From Colwellia sp. (GTDB taxonomy: Bacteria; Pseudomonadota; Gammaproteobacteria; Enterobacterales; Alteromonadaceae): 64,000 bases of DNA. Under the pieces are notes generated by a model. The model made no database searches. It saw only the letters and a program-made list of their open reading frames with translations, and was not told the origin of the DNA. Shown here piece after piece: positions 1 through 9,541 of the stretch (its first letter is position 1; every line of letters starts with the position of its first letter). Location of the stretch: assembly GCA_013215385.1 (NCBI GenBank), contig JABSOY010000005.1, positions 372,001 to 436,000 of the forward strand, given 5' to 3'. The position numbers and the translations under genes were made by a program.

Positions 1-337
1 TGACCAGTATATAACCATTATCAAGATAAACGCCACGTGCGTGCTCTTTAGGTACGGCACCAACCCAATCTCCACGAGTCATTTGAAAGCCAGGGACAAA
101 ATTCATCACGTCATAAGCATTTTTAATACCTAAGGCTTGAATGTCAGCTTGCTCAAATACCGTGATCGTCGAAGGTACTGTTAAAACAGTTTCTTCAGTT
201 TTTGTTGCTAAACTAATACGTACTTGCATTAGCTCTTCTATGCTGAAATCAAAGATGTCTTTTTCAATTTCATTAGCGTAGCAACTATTGATAAATAAGA
301 GAAAAAAACAGCCAGTAATCCAAACGACAATTTGCAT
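1..337 (-). CDS. TonB-dependent receptor, N-terminal part (cut by window edge)
   Basis: Leftward reading frame open from an ATG at 335-337 to the window edge, about 112 codons. The first ~22 residues form a Sec signal peptide (hydrophobic VVWITGCFFLLFINSCYA) followed by mature sequence. After it comes FDFSIEELMQVRISLATKTEE and a plug-domain-like segment (VPSTITVFEQADIQALGIKNAYDVMNFVPGFQ), which is typical of outer-membrane TonB-dependent receptors. The beta-barrel lies outside the window, so the substrate cannot be judged. The family call rests on the plug motif only. Confidence 0.75.
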   Translation of the reverse strand, partial: MQIVVWITGCFFLLFINSCYANEIEKDIFDFSIEELMQVRISLATKTEETVLTVPSTITVFEQADIQALGIKNAYDVMNFVPGFQMTRGDWVGAVPKEHARGVYLDNGYILV

Positions 338-670
338 ATAAATTATTAAATTAGTAGCTTTCCATTAAGTTAATTGCTTGTAGCCTTAATTGCAAGTAAA
401 AATAATGGTACAAGAGGTATCGATTGATTTAAAGAATAAAAACTAAATTTAGAGCTAAGTTTATCTTGAAAATACTTGCTAAGCTTAGGCCTAAGTATGT
501 GTTATCAATAGTTAAAGTTAGATTGAATTAATTGGTGCTATACAGCGTTTTAGCAGCGATATTTTTAGTGTCGATTGTAAACCGTGCTGCTAAATTCTCA
601 TGCCGCATTGAAAAATAAGTTACGAATAACGCGAATGATTAGTAACTTATTTTTAACGAGGGACTACTTG
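338..670. other. intergenic region between receptor gene and dxs
   Basis: AT-rich and without a credible reading frame. It contains the inverted repeat at 611-654 listed separately and presumably the leftward promoter of the receptor gene, though no clear -35/-10 pair stands out. Confidence 0.5.
611..654 (-). terminator. probable terminator after dxs
   Basis: Perfect 13-bp inverted repeat (AAAAATAAGTTAC / GTAACTTATTTTT) with an 18-nt loop, 17 bases beyond the dxs stop. The stem is GC-poor, but its leftward arm ends in a T run, so it could end the xseB-ispA-dxs transcript. It is symmetric and could act in both directions. Confidence 0.5.
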
Positions 671-2557
671 CTATACAGGTTTAATAAAACGGGTGATCTT
701 ATTTATAATACCTTGACTATCTAAGCCAAGTTCGTGATGAATTTCTTGCTGTGTTCCATGTTTAATAAAGCTGTCAGGTAGACCAATGTTTAGTATTTTT
801 ATGGCGATACCTTGGCTGAGAATATACTCATTAACTCCAGAGCCTGCGCCGCCGGCAATGGCATTATCTTCAATAGTAACGATAATATCGTGAGTTTTTA
901 CCATTTTGTCGATCAGCGATACATCAAGCGGCTTGATAAAACGCATATCTACCAGTGTACAATTTAATTGTTGTGCGGCTATTTTTGCTTCATCTAACGT
1001 GCTGCCAAAATTTAATATAGCAACAGATGGTTCTGAATTTTCAGCATTAGGTTGTGAGATGATATTCCCTTTACCCATCTCAATGGTTTCATTTATATCA
1101 GGAAGTTGGGCGCCGTTACCACAACCTCTAGGATATCGAACCGCACTAGGACCATTGTGTTTAAAGCCGGTATTAAGCATCAGCTGACATTCACGCTCAT
1201 CAGATGGTGCCATAATTACGATATTTGGAACACAGCGCATAAAACTTAAATCGAACGCCCCTTGATGTGTCGGTCCGTCTGCACCGACAATACCCGCACG
1301 GTCAATTGCAAATAATACCGGTAGGTTTTGAATAGCAACATCGTGAATGAATTGATCGTAGCCACGCTGTAAAAAGCTCGAATAAATAGCAACAACGGGT
1401 TTTCTACCGCCGATGGCTAAACCTGCGGCAAAAGTAACCGCATGCTGTTCTGCAATCGCGACATCAAAATATTGCTCAGGAAAGCGTTGGCTAAATTCTA
1501 CCATGCCAGAGCCTTCACCCATTGCAGGTGTTACTGCAACAAGTGACTTATTTTGTTCGGCCGTTTTACAAAGCCAGTCACCAAATATTTTTGAATATGT
1601 CGGCAAGCTTGGTTTACTTTTGGGTAAAGACGTTTGGCTAGGGTCAAATTTTGGCACGGCATGATATTTTATTGGATCTTGCTCTGCTGCTTCATATCCC
1701 TTGCCTTTTTTGGTGGCAATATGAAGGATTTGTGGCCCTTTTAAATTTCGCATATTACTAATGGTATCAACTAAACCATTGACGTCATGCCCATCAATAG
1801 GGCCGATATAATTAAAGCCTAACTCTTCAAAAAAAGTGCTTGGCACAACCATGCCTTTTAAGTGTTCTTCTGCACGACTAGCTAATTCTTTTATCGGCGG
1901 AAGGTTTTTTAGTATGCGTTTACTGCCTTCACGTATTCCAGTATATATACTTCCCGACAACATTTTAGCGAAGTGATTATTTAATGCGCCAACATTTTCT
2001 GAAATTGACATTTCGTTGTCATTTAAGATAACAAGCATATCTCTTTTTATGTCACCAGCATGATTTAACGCTTCAAAGGCCATGCCTGCTGTCATAGCAC
2101 CATCGCCAATTACGGCAACAACTTTACGGTTTAGCGCTTCTTTTTCCGCCGCAACGGCAAGGCCTAATGCTGCTGAAATAGATGTGCTTGAATGTCCAAC
2201 ACTTAATACGTCGTAGTCGCTTTCTTCACGCCATGGAAAAGGGTGCAAACCATCCTTTTGACGAATAGTATGAAGTTTATCGCGTCGACCCGTTAAAATT
2301 TTATGCGGATAAGCTTGATGACCAACATCCCAGATAAGGTGATCAAAGGGGGTTTTGTATACATAGTGTAACGCTACGGTTAATTCGATAGTACCTAACC
2401 CTGAAGCGAAATGCCCACTACTTTTACTTACCGAACTTAATAAATAGCTACGTAGCTCGTTACTAGCCTGAATTAGCTGATTTTGATCTAACATGCGTAG
2501 ATCATCAGGAGAGTCGATATTGGCCAATAAAGGGTAGTCGGCAAGGTTTATAGTCAT
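671..2557 (-). CDS. dxs: 1-deoxy-D-xylulose-5-phosphate synthase
   Basis: Thiamine-diphosphate enzyme that condenses pyruvate and glyceraldehyde-3-phosphate to DXP, the first step of the MEP isoprenoid pathway and also a precursor for thiamine and pyridoxal. The protein is 628 aa, the usual family length. Visible marks: the N-terminal ThDP-binding segment with [21 protein letters not shown] (about 147-167), [15 protein letters not shown], the pyrimidine-domain stretch [16 protein letters not shown], and the C-terminal transketolase domain. Third gene of a leftward operon after xseB and ispA (38-bp gap to ispA), the usual gammaproteobacterial order. Confidence 0.97.
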   Translation of the reverse strand: MTINLADYPLLANIDSPDDLRMLDQNQLIQASNELRSYLLSSVSKSSGHFASGLGTIELTVALHYVYKTPFDHLIWDVGHQAYPHKILTGRRDKLHTIRQKDGLHPFPWREESDYDVLSVGHSSTSISAALGLAVAAEKEALNRKVVAVIGDGAMTAGMAFEALNHAGDIKRDMLVILNDNEMSISENVGALNNHFAKMLSGSIYTGIREGSKRILKNLPPIKELASRAEEHLKGMVVPSTFFEELGFNYIGPIDGHDVNGLVDTISNMRNLKGPQILHIATKKGKGYEAAEQDPIKYHAVPKFDPSQTSLPKSKPSLPTYSKIFGDWLCKTAEQNKSLVAVTPAMGEGSGMVEFSQRFPEQYFDVAIAEQHAVTFAAGLAIGGRKPVVAIYSSFLQRGYDQFIHDVAIQNLPVLFAIDRAGIVGADGPTHQGAFDLSFMRCVPNIVIMAPSDERECQLMLNTGFKHNGPSAVRYPRGCGNGAQLPDINETIEMGKGNIISQPNAENSEPSVAILNFGSTLDEAKIAAQQLNCTLVDMRFIKPLDVSLIDKMVKTHDIIVTIEDNAIAGGAGSGVNEYILSQGIAIKILNIGLPDSFIKHGTQQEIHHELGLDSQGIINKITRFIKPV

Positions 2558-2595
2558 ATTAATTATTGTTTATTCTTTAGAGTGTTAATTTAAGG

Positions 2596-3486
2596 TCAAT
2601 GAGCGCGTTTGATAATAAACGTCGCAAATTCAGCTAAGTTGAGCGTATTGTAGGGCAAAGTTGCTAAAGCTTGTAGTGCTTGTTGGTATAAGTTGTCAGC
2701 TTTTTGTTGAGCTCCCTGTAAACCTAACAAAGCAGGGTAAGTGCTTTTGTTCGCTGCAACGTCTGATCCTGCTGGTTTTCCTAGCTGCTCATCACTTGAT
2801 ATTATGTCTATAATGTCATCGCGCACTTGATACGCTAAACCAACATGTTCAGCATAAAGAGCCAATTGATTCTTTTGCTCATCAGATATCTCGCTACTAA
2901 TTTCGGCCACCATGTTAACGGAGGCTTTTAGCAGAGCACCTGTTTTTAGCGAGTGCAATTTTTCTAATTCGATTAATGATATTTCTTTACCTGTCGCATT
3001 AATATCAAGTGCTTGCCCGCCACACATACCTTGATAGCCTGAAGCGTCGACTAATTGGCGAATTAACGCGATACGTTTAATGTCAGCTTTAGGCGTAAAA
3101 ACGTGATTAGCCAAAATATCAAAGGCTAGGGTTTGCAAACTGTCACCAGCTAAAATAGCGGTGGCTTCATCAAAAGCTTTATGGCAGGTCGGTTGACCGC
3201 GTCGCAAGTCGTCATCGTCCATGGCGGGTAAGTCGTCGTGTAATAATGAGAAAGCATGAATACACTCTAAAGTAGCCGCAATGCCGTCTACGTCAGAAAC
3301 TTCCAAGCCAAGTGCCTCGCCGGTGATATAAGCAAGGTAAGGACGCATCCTTTTACCACCAATAAGTAAACCATAACGCATTGCCGCTAATAATTTTTCA
3401 TCATTGACTTCAAATTGCGCAAGTTTATCTTCTAAATACTGATTGATTCGGGCTTGATAGAAATCGAGTTGGCTTAATTGCGTCAC
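2596..3486 (-). CDS. ispA: (2E,6E)-farnesyl diphosphate synthase
   Basis: Short-chain prenyltransferase making geranyl and farnesyl diphosphate from IPP and DMAPP in the cytosol. The 296-aa protein has both aspartate-rich motifs: DDLPAMDDDDLRRG (about 83-96) and DDIID (about 224-228), plus GGKRMRPYL near residue 45 for diphosphate binding. The start codon is GTG and overlaps the xseB TAG stop by one base (TAGTG), indicating translational coupling. It lies between xseB and dxs, the common arrangement, so FPP synthase is preferred over other polyprenyl synthases. Confidence 0.96.
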   Translation of the reverse strand: MTQLSQLDFYQARINQYLEDKLAQFEVNDEKLLAAMRYGLLIGGKRMRPYLAYITGEALGLEVSDVDGIAATLECIHAFSLLHDDLPAMDDDDLRRGQPTCHKAFDEATAILAGDSLQTLAFDILANHVFTPKADIKRIALIRQLVDASGYQGMCGGQALDINATGKEISLIELEKLHSLKTGALLKASVNMVAEISSEISDEQKNQLALYAEHVGLAYQVRDDIIDIISSDEQLGKPAGSDVAANKSTYPALLGLQGAQQKADNLYQQALQALATLPYNTLNLAEFATFIIKRAH

Positions 3487-3740
3487 TAATCGTTACTCGT
3501 ATTATCCGTTTTTTCAAACGTTTCTAATTGAGGATTGCCATTTTTAGCGAGTAAAATTTGAATTTTTTGCTCAGCACTTTTGAGTTTTTCTTGACTACCT
3601 TTGCTCAAATTTAAACCGCGCTCAAAAAGCGTCATAGAGTCTTCTAAACTTAGTTCACCTTGCTCTAAGTTTTGCACTATTAATTCAAGTTCGGTAAGGG
3701 ATTCTTCAAAGCTTAAATTTTCTATTTTTTTCTTAGCCAT
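3486..3740 (-). CDS. xseB: exodeoxyribonuclease VII small subunit
   Basis: Small helical subunit of the XseA-XseB nuclease that degrades single-stranded DNA to oligonucleotides. The frame could begin at 3767, but the ATG at 3740 (MAKKKIENLSFEESL) gives 84 aa, the family length, and matches the usual N-terminus. The hallmark segment LTELELIVQNLEQGELSLEDSMTLFERGLNLSKGSQEKLKSAEQKIQIL fits the coiled-helix XseB fold. First gene of the operon; its stop overlaps the ispA start. Confidence 0.95.
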   Translation of the reverse strand: MAKKKIENLSFEESLTELELIVQNLEQGELSLEDSMTLFERGLNLSKGSQEKLKSAEQKIQILLAKNGNPQLETFEKTDNTSND

Positions 3741-3858
3741 CTTTTCGAAATTACTGTGATAAAACATCTAGGCGCAAACTTACCCTAGCTAGGCCTTTTG
3801 GTCAATTATCGAGTACAAATAACTTTAAATTAAAAAAAACACTTTATTACTTAAGTTA

Positions 3859-3888
3859 TTGACAATGTGGGCGATAATAACGTTATAT
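3859..3888 (+). promoter_or_regulatory. possible sigma70 promoter for pomAB
   Basis: A perfect -35 hexamer TTGACA at 3859-3864 is followed after 18 bp by TTATAT (3883-3888). It lies in the divergent region between xseB and pomA, about 100 bp before pomA. Flagellar sigma28 or sigma54 sites were not recognised. Confidence 0.4.
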
Positions 3889-3991
3889 TAAGTTTTATAT
3901 AAAACATAAGTATTCGCGTATCTTAATACCTTAATGTATTATCAAATAATACAATGATACATTACGTTTAGATTTACCCCGGAGGCTGTTT

Positions 3992-4759
3992 GTGGATTTA
4001 GCAACGATACTAGGCATAGTAGGCGCGATTGGTTTACTTGTCATGGCAATGATGTTGTCAGGTGATATCAATATGTTTCTTGATACCCAGTCAATGATTA
4101 TTGTTTTTGGTGGTTCGACTTTTGTGGTATTGGCCAATTACAGTATTGGACAATTTTTAGGTATTGGTAAAGTCATCGCTAAGGCATTCATATTTAAAAT
4201 TGAACAACCAGATGATCTTATTGAAAAATCTGTTGAAATGGCTGATGCAGCACGTAAAGGTGGTTTTTTAGCATTAGAAGAAGCGGAAATATCGAATGCT
4301 TTTATGCAAAAGGGCGTTGATATGTTAGTGGATGGTCATGATGCGGATGTAGTGCGTGCTACCTTGCAAAAAGATATTCAACTTACGGCTGAACGTCATG
4401 AGACTGGCGTTAGCATGATGATGGCACTTGCTGATGTTGCCCCCGCTATGGGCATGATAGGGACACTCATCGGTTTAGTCGCGATGTTATCGAATATGGA
4501 TGACCCTAAATCAATTGGTCCGGCAATGGCTGTTGCGTTGTTAACAACACTTTATGGGGCATTTCTTGCCAATGTTATTGCTATTCCTATTTCCGCTAAA
4601 TTAAAGCTACGTTTAGCTGAAGAAAAAATGAATCAAGAATTAATTCTTGATGCCGTATTAGGCATTCAAGACGGCCAAAACCCACGCGTTATTGAAGGTT
4701 TGTTGAAAAACTACCTTGCTGAAGGCAAGCGTACTATCAGCACAACAGAAGAAGAATAA
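3992..4759 (+). CDS. pomA: flagellar motor stator protein PomA (MotA family)
   Basis: Inner-membrane stator subunit that, with PomB, couples sodium flow to torque on the flagellar rotor. 255 aa with four membrane segments (about 4-24, 30-50, 150-170, 182-202) and a cytoplasmic loop. The segment VAPAMGMIGTLIGLVAML and the following PAMAVALLTTLYGAFLANVIAIPI are characteristic. The start is GTG, chosen because a strong GGAGG lies at 3981-3985 and the N-terminus MDLATILGIVGAIGL matches sodium-type PomA. pomB follows after 12 bp. Confidence 0.96.
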   Translation: MDLATILGIVGAIGLLVMAMMLSGDINMFLDTQSMIIVFGGSTFVVLANYSIGQFLGIGKVIAKAFIFKIEQPDDLIEKSVEMADAARKGGFLALEEAEISNAFMQKGVDMLVDGHDADVVRATLQKDIQLTAERHETGVSMMMALADVAPAMGMIGTLIGLVAMLSNMDDPKSIGPAMAVALLTTLYGAFLANVIAIPISAKLKLRLAEEKMNQELILDAVLGIQDGQNPRVIEGLLKNYLAEGKRTISTTEEE

Positions 4760-4771
4760 CAGGAGTAATTT

Positions 4772-5716
4772 ATGGCAGAACAAGAATGTAAATGTCCTCC
4801 TCCGGGACTCCCTGCTTGGATGGGAACTTTTGCTGATTTAATGTCACTACTCATGTGCTTTTTCGTCTTGTTGTTATCATTTTCTGAAATGGATGTTTTG
4901 AAATTTAAGCAAATTGCTGGCTCAATGAAATTTGCCTTTGGTGTACAAAACAAAATTGAAGTTAAAGATATTCCTAAAGGCACGAGTATTATCGCCCAGG
5001 AATTTCGCCCCGGTAAACCTGAACCAACGCCTATTGAAGTCATTCAACAACAAACCATGGAAATGACCCAGCAAATGTTGGAATTTCAAGCGGGCGATGA
5101 GACATCTGCTGGTGGCCGACAAGAACAACGTGGTACCGAGCGTGGTGGGCAATCACAAAGTACTGCCGATGAAATGTCAGCACAGGCAATGCAAAAAGCA
5201 AAAGATGAACTAGAGCAATCATCACAAGAACAAGTAAATGAATTAGTGAAAAAAATCGCTGAACAATTAGAACAACAAATTCAAGATGGTGCTATAGAAC
5301 TTGAATCTCTAGGGCAACAAGTGACAATCCGCATTCGAGAAAACGGCTCATTCCCTTCGGGATCTGCATTTTTACAACCTCAATTTCGCCCTATCATCCG
5401 TGAAATTGGTGAGTTACTTAATACCGTTCCGGGCGAAATCATGGTCTCTGCACATACCGATAACCGAGGAATTAACTCAGAATTATTTTCTTCCAACTGG
5501 GATTTATCAAGTAAACGGGCCGTCGCTATTGCACACGAGTTAATTAAAGTCCCTGAATTTGAACAATCGCGTTTGTTAGTTGTTGGCCATGCGGATACAC
5601 GTCCGTTAGTGCCTAATACCAATGCTTTGAATCGTCGTCGTAACCGCCGTGTTGAAATTTCGATTAATCAAGGTAAAGCAAAAGTGACTGAGCCGATTTC
5701 CATTCGTAAAGAATAA
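4772..5716 (+). CDS. pomB: flagellar motor stator protein PomB (MotB family)
   Basis: 314 aa. The N-terminus PPPGLPAWMGTFADLMSLLMCFFVLLLSFSEMD carries the single membrane helix with the ion-binding aspartate at residue 22 (FAD-LMSLLMCFFV), as in sodium-driven stators. A long, Gln/Glu-rich linker (about 90-170) contains the plug region. An OmpA-like peptidoglycan-binding domain follows (about 195-300; VSAHTDNRG, VVGHADTRPLVPN, NRRRNRRVEI). An AGGAG ribosome site precedes the ATG. It forms the stator operon with pomA. Confidence 0.96.
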   Translation: MAEQECKCPPPGLPAWMGTFADLMSLLMCFFVLLLSFSEMDVLKFKQIAGSMKFAFGVQNKIEVKDIPKGTSIIAQEFRPGKPEPTPIEVIQQQTMEMTQQMLEFQAGDETSAGGRQEQRGTERGGQSQSTADEMSAQAMQKAKDELEQSSQEQVNELVKKIAEQLEQQIQDGAIELESLGQQVTIRIRENGSFPSGSAFLQPQFRPIIREIGELLNTVPGEIMVSAHTDNRGINSELFSSNWDLSSKRAVAIAHELIKVPEFEQSRLLVVGHADTRPLVPNTNALNRRRNRRVEISINQGKAKVTEPISIRKE

Positions 5717-5740
5717 ATAATAAGAAAAAACCTACAAGAC

Positions 5741-5785
5741 TCACAAACAACAAACGGGATGTTTATTGTTTGTGGTTCTTTATTC
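5741..5785 (+). terminator. probable terminator after pomB
   Basis: Inverted repeat starting CACAAACAA and returning as TTGTTTGTGG with an inner AAAC/GTTT pairing, followed by a T-rich stretch. It sits 25 bp after the pomB stop and before the thiI promoter region. Confidence 0.55.
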
Positions 5786-5811
5786 AACTTACCCTTCATT
5801 CTAATTTCGTG

Positions 5812-5817
5812 TATAAT
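5812..5817 (+). promoter_or_regulatory. candidate -10 element for thiI
   Basis: A perfect TATAAT with the surrounding GTGTATAATTCGCGCC, 67 bp before the thiI ATG. The -35 is weak (TTACCC about 17 bp upstream). No TPP riboswitch was seen in the leader. Confidence 0.4.
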
Positions 5818-5884
5818 TCGCGCCATTATTTCTGTAGGTCAATTATGGCCTCTGTTCTAGCTTTATATTTAGGGTCGTTTGTTC

Positions 5885-7339
5885 ATGAAATTCATCATAA
5901 AACTCCAAGCTGAAATTGCTGTTAAAAGTCGCCCGGTACGTAAGCGCTTCACTAAAATTTTAGAATCTAGTATTAAAAACGTTTTACGTCGTGTTGATGA
6001 GCAAGTTACTACTCGTGCTAACTGGGACAATATCGAAGTTAATACTAAAAATAACGACCCTGAAAATCGTTTAGCCTTGATTGAGACATTAAAATGTATT
6101 CCGGGTATTGCGGTATTTCTTGAAGTTCAGCAAACGTCATTTACTGATGTACATAGCATTTTTGAAAAAACGTTAGCGGCACATGCTAAGACAATCGAGA
6201 ATAAAACCTTCTGTGTACGTGTTAAACGTACCGGGACACACGACTTTACTTCTTTAAAAGTTGAGCAATATGTTGGTGGCGGTTTAAATCAAAATGTTGA
6301 ATCAGCAAAAGTTAAGTTGAAAAAGCCTGATGTAACAATTCTCCTGGAAATTAAAGATGAAAACTTATTCATAGTCGCAGAGCGTCATCAAGGATTAGGT
6401 GGCTTCCCTATTGCGACTCAAGAAGATGTTTTATCGTTAATGTCGGGTGGCTTCGATTCTGGTGTTTCCAGTTATCAAATGATCAAAAAAGGTGCTCGCA
6501 CACATTATTGTTTCTTTAACTTAGGTGGTGCTGCTCACGAGGTAGGTGTTAAGCAGGTCAGCTATTATTTATGGAATAAATTTGGTGCGTCGCATAAAGT
6601 GAAATTTTTCGCTGTTGATTTTGAACCTGTTGTTGCTGAAATCTTGGAAAAAGTAGAAAACGGACAAATGGGCGTTATTCTTAAACGTATGATGATGCGC
6701 GCCGCTGCTAAAATTGCGAAAAGAGGAAAAATACAGTCTTTAGTTACGGGTGAAGCTTTAGGCCAAGTATCAAGTCAAACCTTAACTAATTTAAACGTCA
6801 TTGACCGAGTAACAGACACCTTAATACTTCGTCCATTAGTCGCTTACGATAAACAAGACATTATTGATATCGCTCGTAAAATTGGCACAGAAGATTTTGC
6901 TAAAACTATCCCTGAGTATTGTGGTGTTATTTCAAAGCGCCCAACCGTAAAGGCAGTACTATCCAAAATTGAAGCCGAAGAAGATAACTTTGATTTTGAC
7001 ATTTTAGACAAAGTTGTTGCAGAGACGCGGGTTTACGATATTCGTGATATTAATACCGAAAGTGAAGAAGAAATTCATGCGGTAGATACCGTAGATGAAT
7101 TAGCTAAAGATGCCATTGTTATTGATATTCGTAGCCCTGAAGAAGAAGAAAATAAGCCTCTAGATATTGAAAGTATTGAAGTTATTCATATTCCTTTTTA
7201 CAAATTATCGAATAAGTTTAGTGAATTAGCACAAGAGAAAGAATATTTATTGTATTGCGATCAGGGCGTGATGAGTAAACTACAAGCGCTTTATCTAATT
7301 GGTGAAGGCTATAAGAACGTTAAAGTATATCGTCCTTAA
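5885..7339 (+). CDS. thiI: tRNA 4-thiouridine synthase / ThiS sulfurtransferase ThiI
   Basis: Makes s4U8 in tRNA and delivers sulfur to ThiS for thiamine thiazole synthesis. The chosen ATG at 5885 gives 484 aa, the long enterobacterial form; a TTG two codons upstream is less likely. Domains: NFLD and THUMP at the N-terminus (about 1-165), an ATP pyrophosphatase domain with the P-loop [13 protein letters not shown] (about 185-197), and a C-terminal rhodanese domain whose active cysteine lies in [17 protein letters not shown]. With the rhodanese present the enzyme should be competent for both roles. It follows pomAB, an order also seen in vibrios. Confidence 0.96.
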   Translation: MKFIIKLQAEIAVKSRPVRKRFTKILESSIKNVLRRVDEQVTTRANWDNIEVNTKNNDPENRLALIETLKCIPGIAVFLEVQQTSFTDVHSIFEKTLAAHAKTIENKTFCVRVKRTGTHDFTSLKVEQYVGGGLNQNVESAKVKLKKPDVTILLEIKDENLFIVAERHQGLGGFPIATQEDVLSLMSGGFDSGVSSYQMIKKGARTHYCFFNLGGAAHEVGVKQVSYYLWNKFGASHKVKFFAVDFEPVVAEILEKVENGQMGVILKRMMMRAAAKIAKRGKIQSLVTGEALGQVSSQTLTNLNVIDRVTDTLILRPLVAYDKQDIIDIARKIGTEDFAKTIPEYCGVISKRPTVKAVLSKIEAEEDNFDFDILDKVVAETRVYDIRDINTESEEEIHAVDTVDELAKDAIVIDIRSPEEEENKPLDIESIEVIHIPFYKLSNKFSELAQEKEYLLYCDQGVMSKLQALYLIGEGYKNVKVYRP

Positions 7340-7367
7340 TCTATCAAAGTGTTTTAACGCTTATCCG

Positions 7368-8291
7368 TTAGATATTAAAGCCATCTTCAAGAGCTTTAAT
7401 ATCTAGCCATAGCTGAGTATTGTTCGGCGTGGCTACTTGATGTTTTTCCCCTAAACGGTGAACATAACCGTTTATATAATCTATTTCCGTACGGCGCTTA
7501 GCCATTATATCGGCACGCATTGATGATGTGTTGTTTTCAGTATTGCGCGCAACGGTATTAATTAACTTCAGCAATGAATTTTTTGATAACGTCACCTCTT
7601 CTTTAGCCGCTACCTGCACAACTTCACTAATGAGTAGCCTTACCTTTTCTTGATAAACGTGTTGGTTGATGTCGCCATTTGGGATGTCTTTAAGCGCAGT
7701 AAGCGGATTAATAACGCAGTTAATAGTGAGTTTTCGCCATTGAGCTTGTTGAATGTTTTCATGCCAATAAACTTGGCTGAGTCCTTCTTGCAAATAGTCT
7801 ACTAATTGATGCTGCTTCGTCGGAGGCAGCTGTCCTATTATTCGGCCAAGATCGCTGTTGCCCATTCCAGTATGCTCGATATGATAATCGGCAATTTTTC
7901 TAGCGCCTTGCGTCAGTAATAACGTCAATAAACATTGTTTTGGTTTAAGTAGGTAGTTAACTTCTTCAAAAGTGCCTAAACCATTATGTGTTAAAATAAT
8001 AACAGCCTTGTCGGCAATTAAATGATGAATACTCTGCAAAGCGCTCTTTACCTGGTACGACTTTACGCAAATTATAATTAAGCGTGCGTTCGAAAGTTCA
8101 CCTTTACCTGCAATATTTAATGGAAACTTTTCCGCTTTAGCATTCAATTCTTGAAAGGAATAAGAGGAATACTTGGTCGATTTTGATGGCCATAATGACA
8201 CTGAGTCATGACCATTTGTGCTGTTTGCTACACTAAGTCGATGATAGCAAAGTAAGCCGATAGCGCCTTGGCCGACTATAACCGTGTGCAT
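7368..8291 (-). CDS. 2-dehydropantoate 2-reductase (PanE family)
   Basis: NADPH-dependent reductase of the ApbA/PanE family, which reduces 2-dehydropantoate to pantoate in pantothenate synthesis. The start at 8291 (MHTVIVGQGAIGLL) puts the GxGxxG nucleotide-binding motif at the N-terminus as expected; an upstream ATG at 8321 would add 10 residues overlapping the VanZ-like gene. 307 aa, with CVKSYQVKSALQ and the C-terminal RRTEIDYINGYV substrate-domain motif. It begins one base after the VanZ-like gene ends, so the two are probably co-transcribed. Paralogues with other ketoacid substrates exist, so panE itself is likely but not certain. Confidence 0.85.
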   Translation of the reverse strand: MHTVIVGQGAIGLLCYHRLSVANSTNGHDSVSLWPSKSTKYSSYSFQELNAKAEKFPLNIAGKGELSNARLIIICVKSYQVKSALQSIHHLIADKAVIILTHNGLGTFEEVNYLLKPKQCLLTLLLTQGARKIADYHIEHTGMGNSDLGRIIGQLPPTKQHQLVDYLQEGLSQVYWHENIQQAQWRKLTINCVINPLTALKDIPNGDINQHVYQEKVRLLISEVVQVAAKEEVTLSKNSLLKLINTVARNTENNTSSMRADIMAKRRTEIDYINGYVHRLGEKHQVATPNNTQLWLDIKALEDGFNI

Positions 8292-8292
8292 A

Positions 8293-8655
8293 TCACTTTT
8301 TCTCGTACTTAGGTTTACCATAAATAATGGTCAACCATTGTAGCGTAGCAAAAAGGGAAATACCGACAACATCGGCAACAAAATCAAAGAACTGGCCGCT
8401 TCTAAAGCCTAAATAATGCTGGCCAATCTCAGTGAGTGCGCTGTAAAAATATAAACAAAGAACGGTATTCACTAAAGGTAGCTTTATTAAGCGAATCAAA
8501 ATCCAACTTAAGCCAAAAAAACCAATAATATGGCCAAAGGTGTCGATTTTAATGTTATCAATAACGAGCATAGTTAATTCAGTTGGGATGAAAAAGAATA
8601 CCACCAAAATAAGAGATGAAACTAGAAGAATTAATAGCTGTAGGTTCGTTTTCAT
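8293..8655 (-). CDS. VanZ-like membrane protein
   Basis: 120 aa with about four hydrophobic segments (about 5-24, 43-60, 62-80, 93-112). The motif DTFGHIIGFFGLSWIL followed by ALTEIGQHYLGFRSGQFFDFVADVVGISL matches the VanZ-like family (conserved E..Q, R.....D...N/D.lG). Family members are inner-membrane proteins of unclear function; only the original VanZ is tied to teicoplanin resistance, and nothing here suggests a resistance role. Upstream partner of the PanE-like gene. Confidence 0.8.
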   Translation of the reverse strand: MKTNLQLLILLVSSLILVVFFFIPTELTMLVIDNIKIDTFGHIIGFFGLSWILIRLIKLPLVNTVLCLYFYSALTEIGQHYLGFRSGQFFDFVADVVGISLFATLQWLTIIYGKPKYEKK

Positions 8656-8798
8656 TTCAAGAACGTTTTCTTAAGTAGCGATAGAGTGAGTTATTCATCT
8701 TACCATGCAAAAATAGCCGTTGCGATGACCTTTACCCGCCAGTAGTGCTTTGTTAACATTAGCGCACTTATATTATTTACTTATCAAAGGCCGTTAAC

Positions 8799-9281
8799 AT
8801 GCCAACTATGGATGTCGTTTCCGAAATTAATTTGGAAGAAGTTAGAAATGCAATTGAAAATGCTAATCGTGAGTTAACCACTCGTTTTGATTTTCGTGGC
8901 GTTGAAGCCAGTATTGAATGGAAAAAACCTAATGTTGTGTTAAAAGCAGAGGGTGACTTTCAAGTAAGACAACTGGTAGATATGATACGTTCACAACTTT
9001 CTAAACGTAACATAGATGCCAAAGCTTTAACGCTTTCTAATACAGAGCATTCAGGGAAAACTTTTACCCAACAATTATCTTTTAAAGAAGGCATTGAGCA
9101 ACCAGTTGCTAAAAAAGTTGTTAAATTAATTAAAGACAGTAAATTAAAAGTACAAGCGTCTATACAGGGCGAGCAGTTAAGAGTTACCGGGAAAAAACGT
9201 GATGACTTGCAAGCGGTGATGAAGTTAATACGTGAAGCAGAATTAGAACAATCTTTCCAGTTCAACAACTTTCGAGATTAA
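8799..9281 (+). CDS. yajQ: YajQ family nucleotide-binding protein
   Basis: 160-aa protein matching Yaj[35 protein letters not shown] at the N-terminus, [24 protein letters not shown] and the C-terminal [12 protein letters not shown]. Two ferredoxin-like domains. Xanthomonas and Pseudomonas relatives bind cyclic di-GMP and act with transcription factors; whether this one does cannot be read from sequence. Stand-alone gene with its own terminator. Confidence 0.95.
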   Translation: MPTMDVVSEINLEEVRNAIENANRELTTRFDFRGVEASIEWKKPNVVLKAEGDFQVRQLVDMIRSQLSKRNIDAKALTLSNTEHSGKTFTQQLSFKEGIEQPVAKKVVKLIKDSKLKVQASIQGEQLRVTGKKRDDLQAVMKLIREAELEQSFQFNNFRD

Positions 9282-9358
9282 CGGTTAATTATTACAACAT
9301 AACACTCTTATCCTTTATAGCGTTTAGAACCCTTTATTTAGCGATAATAAAGCCAAAG

Positions 9359-9381
9359 CAGCACCAAAGTGCTGTTTTTTT
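9359..9381 (+). terminator. Rho-independent terminator after yajQ
   Basis: Stem CAGCAC / GTGCTG with a CAAA loop followed by seven T residues, 78 bases after the yajQ stop. Confidence 0.85.
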
Positions 9382-9541
9382 ATGTGTAAATTTCACCGAT
9401 AATTACTACCAGTAACCTTATCTTTACAAGTTAATAGCGCTTTTAGTGACTAATTACTGATTTTTGTACAATTAAGTCTGTTGTTTTGTTGATACATTAA
9501 GTAAATTAACCGCATTCTAAAAATAATAAAGATAATGTTTA

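Noticed and set aside
5821..5884. TPP riboswitch ahead of thiI
   Set aside because: No conserved thi-box sequence is visible, and the leader is short.
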